Below are positions 8,552 to 16,044 of a stretch of 39,292 bases of DNA, in pieces. The DNA is from Bdellovibrionales bacterium (GTDB lineage: Bacteria; Bdellovibrionota_G; JALEGL01; JAGRMV01), in assembly GCA_020434345.1 (NCBI GenBank), contig JAGRAZ010000011.1, forward strand, positions 1 to 39,292, written 5' to 3'. Each line of letters starts with the position of its first letter. Positions within the stretch are counted from its first letter, which is position 1. Below the pieces are notes generated by a model, which was not told the origin of the DNA, did no database searches, and was given only the letters and a program-made list of their open reading frames with translations. Made by a program: the position numbers and the translations under genes.

Positions 8552-9529
8552 ATGTATACCAAATCAGTACTTATCACTGGATCATCAGGTTATATTGGAT
8601 CGCATTTTACAAAATATTTTACCCAGAAAGGGTATCATGTATTTGGCCTTGATGTAGTCGAACCAAAAAAGGAATTGCGTCACTACCTTAAAGATTTTTT
8701 ACACACAGACATCGCTGATACACCACTTGTTTTAGACTATCTAGCCAGACACAAGCCTATGGGCGTTATACATTGTGCAGCGAAAGCGTTGGTGGCAGAA
8801 TCAGTTGCCTTTCCACAAATGTATGAAGACTATAATGTGACACGTGCAAATGCATTTCTAGAAACTTGCATATCGTCTAGTATCGCAAACTTTATCTTTT
8901 CTTCGACTGCGGCGGTGTACGGAGAACCTCTGCATATACCTATAAAAGAAGACCACCCAAGAAGTCCTGTCAATCCTTATGGCGAAACCAAGAAAAAATT
9001 TGAAGATATTCTTCTTAAAAAACACCATGACAAAGAGATCAATGCAGGTATTTTTCGATACTTCAATGCATGTGGTGCAGATTTTGATGCAGAGCTTGGC
9101 GAATGCCACGAACCAGAGACGCATTTAATCCCCAATGTTATCAAATCAATTCTAGAGGAAAAGCCGCTCCATATTTTTGGCAATCAATTTTCCACTCGAG
9201 ATGGGACATGTGTGCGTGATTACATCCATGTGATAGATCTTGCCCACTCACATTATCTTCTTATGGAGCAAATGATTCAAAGCCAAATGACTGACAACAT
9301 CTTTAATCTCGGAACAGAAGGTGGATATTCCATTCTTGAAATCATCGATGCTGCTCAGAAAATACTTACAAAAAAAGTACACTTTGAAATCAAGAATCCA
9401 CGTCCGGGAGACCCAGCAACACTCATTGCAAGCCATCAGAAAGCCAAAACAGTCCTGGGCTGGGAACCACAATGGTCTGACCTTGAAACGATTTTGACAA
9501 CTGCTTGGGCATGGCATCAAAAACAGTGA
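8552..9529 (+). CDS. galE: UDP-glucose 4-epimerase-like protein
   Basis: This extended SDR epimerase has SVLITGSSGYIGSHF (NAD site), VIHCAAKALVAESV, FSSTAAVYGEP, and the catalytic NPYGETKKK (Tyr-x3-Lys). RYFNACGAD, HLIPNV and GTCVRDYIHVIDLAHSH follow, all typical of GalE. The frame is open back to a TTG at 8519, but the ATG at 8552 puts the usual 4-5 residues ahead of the glycine motif, so I chose it (325 residues). GalE interconverts UDP-glucose and UDP-galactose. Directly after glf it probably supplies the mutase with UDP-galactose. The TTG/ATG start choice is uncertain. Confidence 0.87.
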   Translation: MYTKSVLITGSSGYIGSHFTKYFTQKGYHVFGLDVVEPKKELRHYLKDFLHTDIADTPLVLDYLARHKPMGVIHCAAKALVAESVAFPQMYEDYNVTRANAFLETCISSSIANFIFSSTAAVYGEPLHIPIKEDHPRSPVNPYGETKKKFEDILLKKHHDKEINAGIFRYFNACGADFDAELGECHEPETHLIPNVIKSILEEKPLHIFGNQFSTRDGTCVRDYIHVIDLAHSHYLLMEQMIQSQMTDNIFNLGTEGGYSILEIIDAAQKILTKKVHFEIKNPRPGDPATLIASHQKAKTVLGWEPQWSDLETILTTAWAWHQKQ

Positions 9530-9575
9530 AAGATATTGATAAATGCCGTAAACCTCGTTATTTTGCTGATATCTA

Positions 9576-10331
9576 ATGATTCCTTATTTTACCATTGAAC
9601 TTCCCAAGATTTTTGGCCTACCCATCCAAATTTTCGGTGTGATGGTTGCCATCGGCTTTTTGGTGGGTGATCATCTTGTGAAAAAACGAACCCTGTCACA
9701 AGGTTTGGATGTCCGAGTTATACAAAGTATCGTTATGATTTGCATCTTTGTTGGACTGATCAGCGCGCATGTTTTTGACAGCGCATTTTATGAGCCAAGA
9801 ATTTTATTTACAGATTTTAGAGAATTTTTAGACTTTCGAACACGCCTTTCTTCCATGGGCGGAACCATCGGTGCAGCAATAGGATGCTGGATCTATCTTC
9901 GAAGAAAAAGCCTTCCATTTTTACCCTATGCTGATGTTGTTACATTTGGATATGTGCCAGGATGGTTTTTTGGTCGTATTGGTTGTTTTTTAGTCCATGA
10001 TCATCCGGGAAAAATGACTGACTTTTTTTTAGGCGTGCAGTTTCCCGGGGGCACGCGTCACGATTTAGGCTTATACGATGCGCTTTTGCTGGGTTTTATT
10101 TGGATTGTATTGGTACTTGTGGACAAAAGAACAAAATTAAAACCTTTCCATGGCTACTTTATAGCAATATTTTTTGTCATATATTCTGTGGGGCGATTTG
10201 GATTTGATTTCTTACGTATACAAGAATCACGCATGGGCTCGCTCACATTTGCACAATATGCATGCATATTGATGTTTGCAATCGGCACTTACTTGCTAAT
10301 TCGAAAACCTTATCCGGTCATTCCTAAATAA
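9576..10331 (+). CDS. lgt: Phosphatidylglycerol-prolipoprotein diacylglyceryl transferase
   Basis: Lgt is a polytopic inner-membrane enzyme that moves diacylglycerol from phosphatidylglycerol onto the lipobox cysteine of prolipoproteins. The 251-residue sequence has several hydrophobic spans. Its core motifs are FRTRLSSMGGTIGAAIG, then FGRIGCFLVHDHPGK (about 132-146), which occupies the place of the Lgt signature 'GRxGNF.ngE', and GTRHDLGLYDALL. A conserved-looking 'SVGRFGFDFLR' lies near the C-terminus. The HDHPG variant replaces the E. coli-type 'NGE'. Length is slightly shorter than the E. coli enzyme. The stop codon lies 2 bases before the rnr start. The lipoprotein at 29007 is a probable substrate. 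Confidence 0.9.
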   Translation: MIPYFTIELPKIFGLPIQIFGVMVAIGFLVGDHLVKKRTLSQGLDVRVIQSIVMICIFVGLISAHVFDSAFYEPRILFTDFREFLDFRTRLSSMGGTIGAAIGCWIYLRRKSLPFLPYADVVTFGYVPGWFFGRIGCFLVHDHPGKMTDFFLGVQFPGGTRHDLGLYDALLLGFIWIVLVLVDKRTKLKPFHGYFIAIFFVIYSVGRFGFDFLRIQESRMGSLTFAQYACILMFAIGTYLLIRKPYPVIPK

Positions 10332-10333
10332 AC

Positions 10334-12409
10334 GTGTCATTTATAACACCAAAACAAATCATCGCCTTTTTACAAAAAAAAGGTGGCGCTACTTTTTCTG
10401 AAATTTGTAAAGGTCTTTACATCAAAGGCAAAAGCAAGGACATTACCAAAAAAATTCTTAAAGAGATGGTTCGAGGCAAAGACATTGTTTTACAAAAAAA
10501 TAAAAAATATACGTTATCAACTTTTACAGATGATGAGTTTGTTGTAGGGCGAATTGAAATTCACGAAAAAGGATTTGGGTTTTGTGTACCAGAAAACCCC
10601 CTTGACGATGATGTTTTTATATCTCAAAAAAACCTAAAAAACGCATCACACCTAGACTTGGTTAAGGTTGAGATTCTTCCTGATCGAATTGGACCCAAAA
10701 AAGAAGGCCGAGTTGTTCAAATCATTCCTGAAACAGACCAAACATGGTTGGGTGTCGTATATCCTTTTCATGAAAAATGGTTTTTTTGCCCTTGGGGCAA
10801 AAGAGATGCGTTTGATCTCACACGCGAAATGGTAGAAAAATATCAATTTGTTCAAGATGACATTGTTTTGGCAAGATTAGAAAAAGGCAGAAGCCCGAAA
10901 CACCCCAACGTTGTAATTGTAAAAAAACTTGGCAATATCTCTGAACCACACATTGATACAGATATTTTGATTCATGAATACAGACTTGAACAAAATTTTT
11001 CCGAAACAGCCGACAAAGAAGCACATGAGGTTAGCACCAAAGACGAGGTTGAAACCTTGCGCAAAGATTTAACGGATATGCCATTTGTGACAATCGATGG
11101 AGAAGACGCAAAAGACTTTGATGATGCTGTATGGATGGATGAAAACAACCACTTGTGGGTCGCGATCGCAGACGTAAGTTTTTATGTCAAAGCCAATTCA
11201 AAACTTGATCTTGAAGCATGTGAACGAGGAAATAGTTTTTATTTTCCAGATCGAGTTGTTCCCATGCTACCAGAGATTTTAAGCAACCATCATTGTTCAC
11301 TTCGTCCGTTTGAAAAAAAGCATGCCATGGTTGTAGAAATACGATTTGATCAAAACCACACCCCAATTCTTGTACAAATTCTGCCAGCAATCATTGAATC
11401 CAAAGCGCGCCTTACATACACAAAAGTCGCACAAATGCTCGATGGAAAAATGGAGATGGAACCTGTCTATCAAGACTCTCTACAACGATTATCCAAGATG
11501 ACCCAAGCGCTATACCAGCACCGTATATCTCAAGGAGCTGTTGACTTTGACATGCCTGAATTTCGATACTTTGAAAACGACCCCAAACCACAAAGAGTCG
11601 TAAGAAACCAAGCACATCACTTAATTGAAGAATGCATGCTTGCTGCCAATCAGGTCGTATCCAAGTTCATTGACCAACATGATTACCCAAACGTCTATCG
11701 CGTTCACGAATCACCCGATCCACTAAAAATGAAGGATACCATTGAGATGCTCCATCAAATCTTTGAGCAGAAAAATAAATGGTCTGTACCTCAAAGCCAA
11801 CAAGAAATTCAATCTATATTAGATGATATTAAGGAGCACCCATTTGCAACCCAAATTCAATACTTGTTTTTACGAACAATGGCACAAGCACGGTATGATA
11901 CTGAAAAGCTTGGACACTATGGACTTGGCTTTGAGCATTATTCACATTTTACGTCTCCAATTCGAAGATATGCTGATCTACTGATTCATCGATTGATCAA
12001 AAAGATTTTACTTCGACATGATCTTCGTAAACCCATCTTCCCACAAAGTTACAATACGCTTGTAAATGTATGCGTTCATATCTCCAAACAAGACCGAAAA
12101 TCGCTTTTGATCGAGCGTGAAATGAAAAAAATCAAAGGCATTCGTTTCATCAAAACACAAATGAACAAAAGCTTTGATGCGGTTGTAGCGGGCGTGATTC
12201 AGCGAGGCTTGTTTGCCGAAACACTAGAGTTTGGCATTGAGGGATTTGTTTCAGAGCAACATTTACGAACCAAAGGGTATCGATTTAAATCTGTTGATCA
12301 TGCGTTTACCGGCAAAGGTAAAAAACTTGTCTTTGGACAGGGCATTAAAGTTCAACCCATTGAGGCTAATCTTTTTAAGCGCCAACTTAATTTCAACTTT
12401 ATTTCTTAA
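10334..12409 (+). CDS. rnr: Ribonuclease R (3'-5' exoribonuclease, RNB family)
   Basis: The 691-residue protein starts at GTG, 2 bases after the lgt stop. The order of domains fits RNase R: an N-terminal winged-helix-like segment (1-60), cold-shock-type OB folds (about 65-200), and a catalytic RNB domain. That domain opens with TIDGEDAKDFDDAVW (about 252-266), whose aspartates bind Mg2+. It continues through IADVSFYVKANSKLDLEA, GNSFYFPDRVVPMLP and HYSHFTSPIRRYADLLIHR. A C-terminal S1-like domain (about 610-690) follows. RNase R degrades structured RNA in the cytoplasm. The long lysine-rich C-terminal tail of E. coli RNase R is absent. Co-transcription with lgt is likely given the spacing. Confidence 0.93.
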   Translation: MSFITPKQIIAFLQKKGGATFSEICKGLYIKGKSKDITKKILKEMVRGKDIVLQKNKKYTLSTFTDDEFVVGRIEIHEKGFGFCVPENPLDDDVFISQKNLKNASHLDLVKVEILPDRIGPKKEGRVVQIIPETDQTWLGVVYPFHEKWFFCPWGKRDAFDLTREMVEKYQFVQDDIVLARLEKGRSPKHPNVVIVKKLGNISEPHIDTDILIHEYRLEQNFSETADKEAHEVSTKDEVETLRKDLTDMPFVTIDGEDAKDFDDAVWMDENNHLWVAIADVSFYVKANSKLDLEACERGNSFYFPDRVVPMLPEILSNHHCSLRPFEKKHAMVVEIRFDQNHTPILVQILPAIIESKARLTYTKVAQMLDGKMEMEPVYQDSLQRLSKMTQALYQHRISQGAVDFDMPEFRYFENDPKPQRVVRNQAHHLIEECMLAANQVVSKFIDQHDYPNVYRVHESPDPLKMKDTIEMLHQIFEQKNKWSVPQSQQEIQSILDDIKEHPFATQIQYLFLRTMAQARYDTEKLGHYGLGFEHYSHFTSPIRRYADLLIHRLIKKILLRHDLRKPIFPQSYNTLVNVCVHISKQDRKSLLIEREMKKIKGIRFIKTQMNKSFDAVVAGVIQRGLFAETLEFGIEGFVSEQHLRTKGYRFKSVDHAFTGKGKKLVFGQGIKVQPIEANLFKRQLNFNFIS

Positions 12410-12435
12410 AGCATAATCTAATACATTTCAATAAT

Positions 12436-12517
12436 ACTATGATTGTTTGCCTACCTCGCTCCGTTCGCTCGCCTTTGGCTCGACTACCAAGTCGCTCGTA
12501 CGACAATCAATCATAGT
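12436..12517 (+). repeat. Nested inverted repeat, copy A of the CCTAYC/GTACGA family
   Basis: Outer arms ACTATGATTG (12436-12445) and CAATCATAGT (12508-12517) are perfect inverted copies. Inside, in order, are CCTACC (12450-12455), CTCCGTTCGCTC (12459-12470), a CGACT/AGTCG hairpin with an ACCA loop (12481-12494), and GTACGA (12498-12503). The same ordered motifs occur in the copies at 12695-12774 (opposite strand) and 29433-29503. Copy A is the most divergent of the three. Confidence 0.75.
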
Positions 12518-12538
12518 TATTCAGTGATGTTGCTATAT

Positions 12539-12579
12539 TTTGTTATTGATATAAAAATACTCTTTATAATTGTAACAAA
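12539..12579. repeat. AT-rich hairpin between repeat units
   Basis: TTTGTTA (12539-12545) pairs with TAACAAA (12573-12579), and inside it TATAAA (12550-12555) pairs with TTTATA (12563-12568). The loop is seven bases. This could be a terminator-like or structural element. It is too AT-rich to be sure. Confidence 0.4.
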
Positions 12580-12620
12580 CAAATACCCTGATTAAATTTG
12601 ATAACGCACTAAAACTGTTG

Positions 12621-12655
12621 AAAAGGACAAATTGCGTGATGCAATTTTCCCTTTT
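12621..12655. repeat. Small hairpin repeat, copy 1 (AAATTGC/GCAATTT)
   Basis: AAAAGG (12621-12626) pairs with CCTTTT (12650-12655), and AAATTGC (12629-12635) pairs with GCAATTT (12641-12647), with a GTGAT loop and a two-base internal loop. A close relative lies at 29564-29592. It could act as a bidirectional terminator for the converging genes, since it is flanked by A-rich and T-rich arms. Confidence 0.6.
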
Positions 12656-12694
12656 CTCTAACATTCTTTGAATCAAGTAGAACAATTTCTAGGA

Positions 12695-12774
12695 GATCAC
12701 ATACATATTTCGTACAAAGCGTTGGTAGCGAACAAAGTGAAGCGGACCGCTTTGATAGGAATATGTATGTGATC
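12695..12774 (-). repeat. Nested inverted repeat, copy B of the CCTAYC/GTACGA family (minus orientation)
   Basis: Outer arms GATCACATACATATT (12695-12709) and AATATGTATGTGATC (12760-12774) form a perfect 15-bp stem. The inner stem is CAAAGCG (12715-12721) with CGCTTTG (12748-12754). Read on the minus strand, the unpaired parts are CCTATC, GTCCGCTTCACT, CTACCAA and GTACGAA. This matches copy C at 29433-29503 motif by motif, while the stem sequences differ between the two copies but remain paired. Confidence 0.8.
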
Positions 12775-12809
12775 AAAATAGCGTATTTAATTTTTTGCTT
12801 TTACAAATA

Positions 12810-13751
12810 TTAGACAACAATGTTTCGATTTGCTTGCTTGTATGCATCGAAAATAATCTCTAGATCTTTTGCTGCTTCAAACACGTCGTATTCTGGTTTT
12901 TTCCCAGGGTTCTTTAAACAATCCAAAAAATCTTCCATCATCTCTGCTCTTCCACTTAACCCCTTGATATCACAAATTCGAAATCCCTTTGGTGAGATGA
13001 TGTAGAGGCCATTTGACTCAAATGTAATCCTGCCTTTTGTGCCCTGAATATAACTGTGTTGAAAAACACCCTTGAGCATGTCCGGAGTTTCCCAAGAATA
13101 ATCAATTACAGCTTTGACTCCCTGATCATAGTGAAGAACAAGGTGACTGGTTCGCTCAGGATTTTTTTTGGAAGGAAATTGCGCCTCTATAGTTGTAGGT
13201 TTCTTGCGGTCCATCAATGAAGTGCAGAATGCGACAAAGTGCACGCCACCTTCAAAAAGAGCACCGTATTTTTCTTTCCAACCTGTTGAACCTTGCGTAA
13301 ACATTTTTTTGATATAAATTTCCTGAACATCCCCGATCACTCCACTTTTAATTATTTTTTGAAGCTTTGTAAGACTTGGTTTGTAATGATAATTTTCAGC
13401 CACCATGACAAATTGATTTTTATGATGCGAAGCCAACATTGCGACATCTTGTAGCTCTTTGTGATTTACCACCATTGGTTTTTCAACCAGTACGTTTTTT
13501 CCCGCTGCAAGCGCATCAACAATTTGGCCCTTATGCGCCTCGGGAGGCGAACAAAGAACAACAGCATCAATTTCTTTTGAATTGATCACGTCAACGTATG
13601 TAAAAAAGATTCCTTCCCCTTTAAACGCTTGGTAAAAATCCTCGGCACTCTTTTGTGTTCTTGAATAAAAATAAAGACCCACTCTACCCTGTAGCATTTG
13701 CGCGTGCTGCCTAGCAATATCTCCACATCCCACAAAGCAGACATTTTTCAT
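12810..13751 (-). CDS. Gfo/Idh/MocA family oxidoreductase
   Basis: The 313-residue protein opens with NVCFVGCGDIARQHA (NAD(P) Rossmann motif GxGxxA-like). It then shows VVLCSPPEAHKGQIVDAL, the family's VEKPMV motif (about 90-95), and AENYHYKPSL, where the substrate-domain start is expected. Length and two-domain layout are normal, unlike the compact relative at 1946-2533. Such enzymes oxidise or reduce a hydroxyl of sugars or inositols. It is last in the minus-strand operon, overlapping the GMC gene by 4 bases, so it may interconvert a polyol and its keto form with the GMC partner. The substrate is not identifiable. Confidence 0.85.
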   Translation of the reverse strand: MKNVCFVGCGDIARQHAQMLQGRVGLYFYSRTQKSAEDFYQAFKGEGIFFTYVDVINSKEIDAVVLCSPPEAHKGQIVDALAAGKNVLVEKPMVVNHKELQDVAMLASHHKNQFVMVAENYHYKPSLTKLQKIIKSGVIGDVQEIYIKKMFTQGSTGWKEKYGALFEGGVHFVAFCTSLMDRKKPTTIEAQFPSKKNPERTSHLVLHYDQGVKAVIDYSWETPDMLKGVFQHSYIQGTKGRITFESNGLYIISPKGFRICDIKGLSGRAEMMEDFLDCLKNPGKKPEYDVFEAAKDLEIIFDAYKQANRNIVV

Positions 13752-15226
13752 GGTTTAAATCCTTCCAATTGATGAATCACACGTAACGCATTGGCTGCAA
13801 TGGTCAATGATGGGTTTACGCCTCCTGAAGTAGGCATAAAACCTCCATCTACTACAAATACATTGTCAAGAGAGTGTACGCGACATGTAAGATCCACAAC
13901 AGATCTGGTTGGATCTTTTCCCATTCTTGTTGTGCCTACTGCATGCGAAAACGTATCAATCTTACGAACCAAAAAAGCAAGACCGCCGGCTTTTTTTAGC
14001 ACTTTTTTTGCCTGCATAACAAGTTTCTGATTACGCGCAATATCCCCAACTGAATATGCATGAACAACCTTGGTCACTGGCATTTTGTATGCATTGGTTT
14101 GATTTGAAATCGAAACTTGATTGGTCATTCTTGCCTCATCTTCCGCAACACAAAGGAGATTTTGAATATAGGGACGCAAATATTTCGTAATCGTTTTAAT
14201 GCCAAACGGCACAAAGTATGGAAGAACTTCTTTTGGAGGCATGTAGATATCCTGAATCACACCTGTAGCAAGTTCATCCCCTTTTGCTCGATAAAAATCT
14301 AAAATAGCAATTTGTTTATGAAACTCATTCTTGGGGTTGGTTTGAAAAGGAAAAATACATCCAACCACTGCATTGCAGTGCCTCATTAGATTTTTTCCAA
14401 GAAGGTTGGATTGATCTTGAATTTTTGATCTCAACAGCAGTGCGGCTGATTCAATGGCACCCGCACTAATGATAAAATTGTTCGCCTCAATTTTTTCAAT
14501 TTGTTTTGTTTTTTTATCAACTACATAAAGTGCAACAGATTTCTGCCCTTTATACTCCAAATGAGATGCAATTACACCTGTTCGAATTTGAAGATGGTTT
14601 GAATTTGCTTTTTGCAAAAAACAACTAACAGCATCGTTTTTTGCTTGTATCTTACAAGGAAATCCATCGCAGGTATTACACGTGATACAAATCGGTCGAG
14701 ATTGGTTTTGTGTATTGATGGCCATGGGAATACGTACAGGATGATAACCCAACTCAATGGCTGCGTTTTGAATTCTCTTTGCTGGCGCAGACAGTGCTGA
14801 TGGATGATAAGGATATGGATGATCTCTCGGAGGAAGCACCGCAGATGTTTCACCATGCACTTCTAAAAGTTTTTCAGCAGCATCATACCATGGAGAAAAG
14901 TCTTCAGAGTTTATGTCCCACTTCCTAAAATCTTCTTGATACAAGCGAAAACACGCCCCTCCATAAAAAATGGTTTTTCCACCTAACACCTCTTCCTGAG
15001 GCTGTTCTTGGGTTTTATTGTACTGTGTAATATCGATTGGACGATCAGACTTGTATCGACCACGAACCAAAATCTCTTTTCCATCCCAGTCTTTATCATC
15101 TAAAAATGTGCGGCCACCTGCTTCAAGAAGCAAAACCGATTTTCCCATTTGTGTCAGCGCATATGCAGCTGCACTGCCACCCATGCCTGAGCCTACAATC
15201 ACATAATCATACATTTGTGATTTCAT
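13748..15226 (-). CDS. GMC-family FAD oxidoreductase
   Basis: The 492-residue flavoprotein has the N-terminal FAD dinucleotide motif YVIVGSGMGGSAAAY (8-22) with LLLEAGGRT at the strand-2 end. The C-terminal GMC signature is FSHAVGTTRMG, followed by VFVVDGGFMPTSGGVNPSLTIAANALR, which bears the conserved His and the terminal FAD-contacting segment. A cysteine cluster C180-x2-C183-x2-C186-x4-C191 (RPICITCNTCDGFPC) lies mid-protein; comparable clusters occur in other bacterial GMC dehydrogenases. GMC proteins oxidise alcohols, sugars or sterols. Its 5' end overlaps the upstream membrane-protein gene by 20 bases and its 3' end overlaps the Gfo/Idh gene. A role in oxidising a polyol or lipid head group is inferred from this operon. 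Confidence 0.88.
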   Translation of the reverse strand: MKSQMYDYVIVGSGMGGSAAAYALTQMGKSVLLLEAGGRTFLDDKDWDGKEILVRGRYKSDRPIDITQYNKTQEQPQEEVLGGKTIFYGGACFRLYQEDFRKWDINSEDFSPWYDAAEKLLEVHGETSAVLPPRDHPYPYHPSALSAPAKRIQNAAIELGYHPVRIPMAINTQNQSRPICITCNTCDGFPCKIQAKNDAVSCFLQKANSNHLQIRTGVIASHLEYKGQKSVALYVVDKKTKQIEKIEANNFIISAGAIESAALLLRSKIQDQSNLLGKNLMRHCNAVVGCIFPFQTNPKNEFHKQIAILDFYRAKGDELATGVIQDIYMPPKEVLPYFVPFGIKTITKYLRPYIQNLLCVAEDEARMTNQVSISNQTNAYKMPVTKVVHAYSVGDIARNQKLVMQAKKVLKKAGGLAFLVRKIDTFSHAVGTTRMGKDPTRSVVDLTCRVHSLDNVFVVDGGFMPTSGGVNPSLTIAANALRVIHQLEGFKP

Positions 15227-15995
15227 AAATATACAAACCCATTACCAAAAGAATAATAAGCCATGCAGCGTAATGGTATCTTTCTCTTTCATCTAAATAC
15301 TTTTGAATTCTTTGTGTATCTGATTTAAACTTTCCAGACATATTACGTTTTATATAGGTTTTATAATATTCGACCACAAACCGTTCCAAACCTATATTCA
15401 TAAAAATTAAATATCCCAAGGACACAGGTCCCAAATAATAAAAAAGCGGAGAAAGAACCAAAAGCACAAATCCAGACCTTTGAAATTTTAGTGCTTGAAA
15501 GCCCTCAAATGGCGCATCTTTATACGCACCTCCAAAGGCAACTGACAAACCAGTCACATACGCCACAAGGCAAAATTCCCAAAATTTCTGCATTGGATAA
15601 GACACAAATGTAAGAGCGAAAATACCGGCAACAATAAGTACACCTACAACATAACGAAGAAAATTACTTCGAACATGTTTTCCAAAAAATGTAATTCTCG
15701 ATGGAATAAAATACTTACTTTGATCTTCGATACGGAAAAATCCTTTATAAATTTCGCTGATAAAACGCTCAATGCCCATCACAAGAAAAAATAATTGCAC
15801 ATAAGACAATAACTGTACTCGAAGGGATTGACCTAAGACTTCCATAAGAAGCACATAGATAATCAAACTAAAAAGTATACTTCGAGGAAACGTCTTTGGC
15901 TTAAATGTCTCATAAGGTGAATCTTTAAATGCTCCCCAAAGACTTGTGTACGTTCCCGAAACAAAAGCAATCAACAATTGCATCATCATGTACAT
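15207..15995 (-). CDS. Polytopic membrane protein with internal duplication, unknown family
   Basis: I do not recognise this family. The 262-residue protein has about six to eight hydrophobic segments and two similar halves. WGAFKDSPYETFKPKTFPRS (20-39) corresponds to GGAYKDAPFEGFQALKFQRS (155-174), and GIERFISEIYKG (74-85) corresponds to GLERFVVEYYKT (202-213). The repeat unit is therefore about 70-80 residues, offset by roughly 128-135. The K-D-[SA]-P-[YF]-E and ERF.xE.YK motifs are polar and could face a common site. The gene lies between the RND exporter and the GMC oxidoreductase in the same operon, so an integral-membrane accessory or transferase role is possible, but no function can be assigned. 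Confidence 0.75.
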   Translation of the reverse strand: MYMMMQLLIAFVSGTYTSLWGAFKDSPYETFKPKTFPRSILFSLIIYVLLMEVLGQSLRVQLLSYVQLFFLVMGIERFISEIYKGFFRIEDQSKYFIPSRITFFGKHVRSNFLRYVVGVLIVAGIFALTFVSYPMQKFWEFCLVAYVTGLSVAFGGAYKDAPFEGFQALKFQRSGFVLLVLSPLFYYLGPVSLGYLIFMNIGLERFVVEYYKTYIKRNMSGKFKSDTQRIQKYLDERERYHYAAWLIILLVMGLYIYEITNV

Positions 15996-16044
15996 GTTAT
16001 AGCGTATTTATGTAAAGCTTACAAAGCTTGCGAATTTTTATTGA

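Larger units (their letters stand above)
12410..12809. other. 400-bp non-coding convergent junction filled with inverted repeats
   Basis: No credible gene is present between the converging 3' ends of rnr and the Gfo/Idh gene. The stretch holds four separate hairpin-forming units (12436-12517, 12539-12579, 12621-12655, 12695-12774), each listed separately. The spacers are AT-rich. Confidence 0.7.

Noticed and set aside
12410-12809. CRISPR array
   Set aside because: Repeats are palindromic, few and unevenly spaced, with no constant-length spacers and no cas genes.
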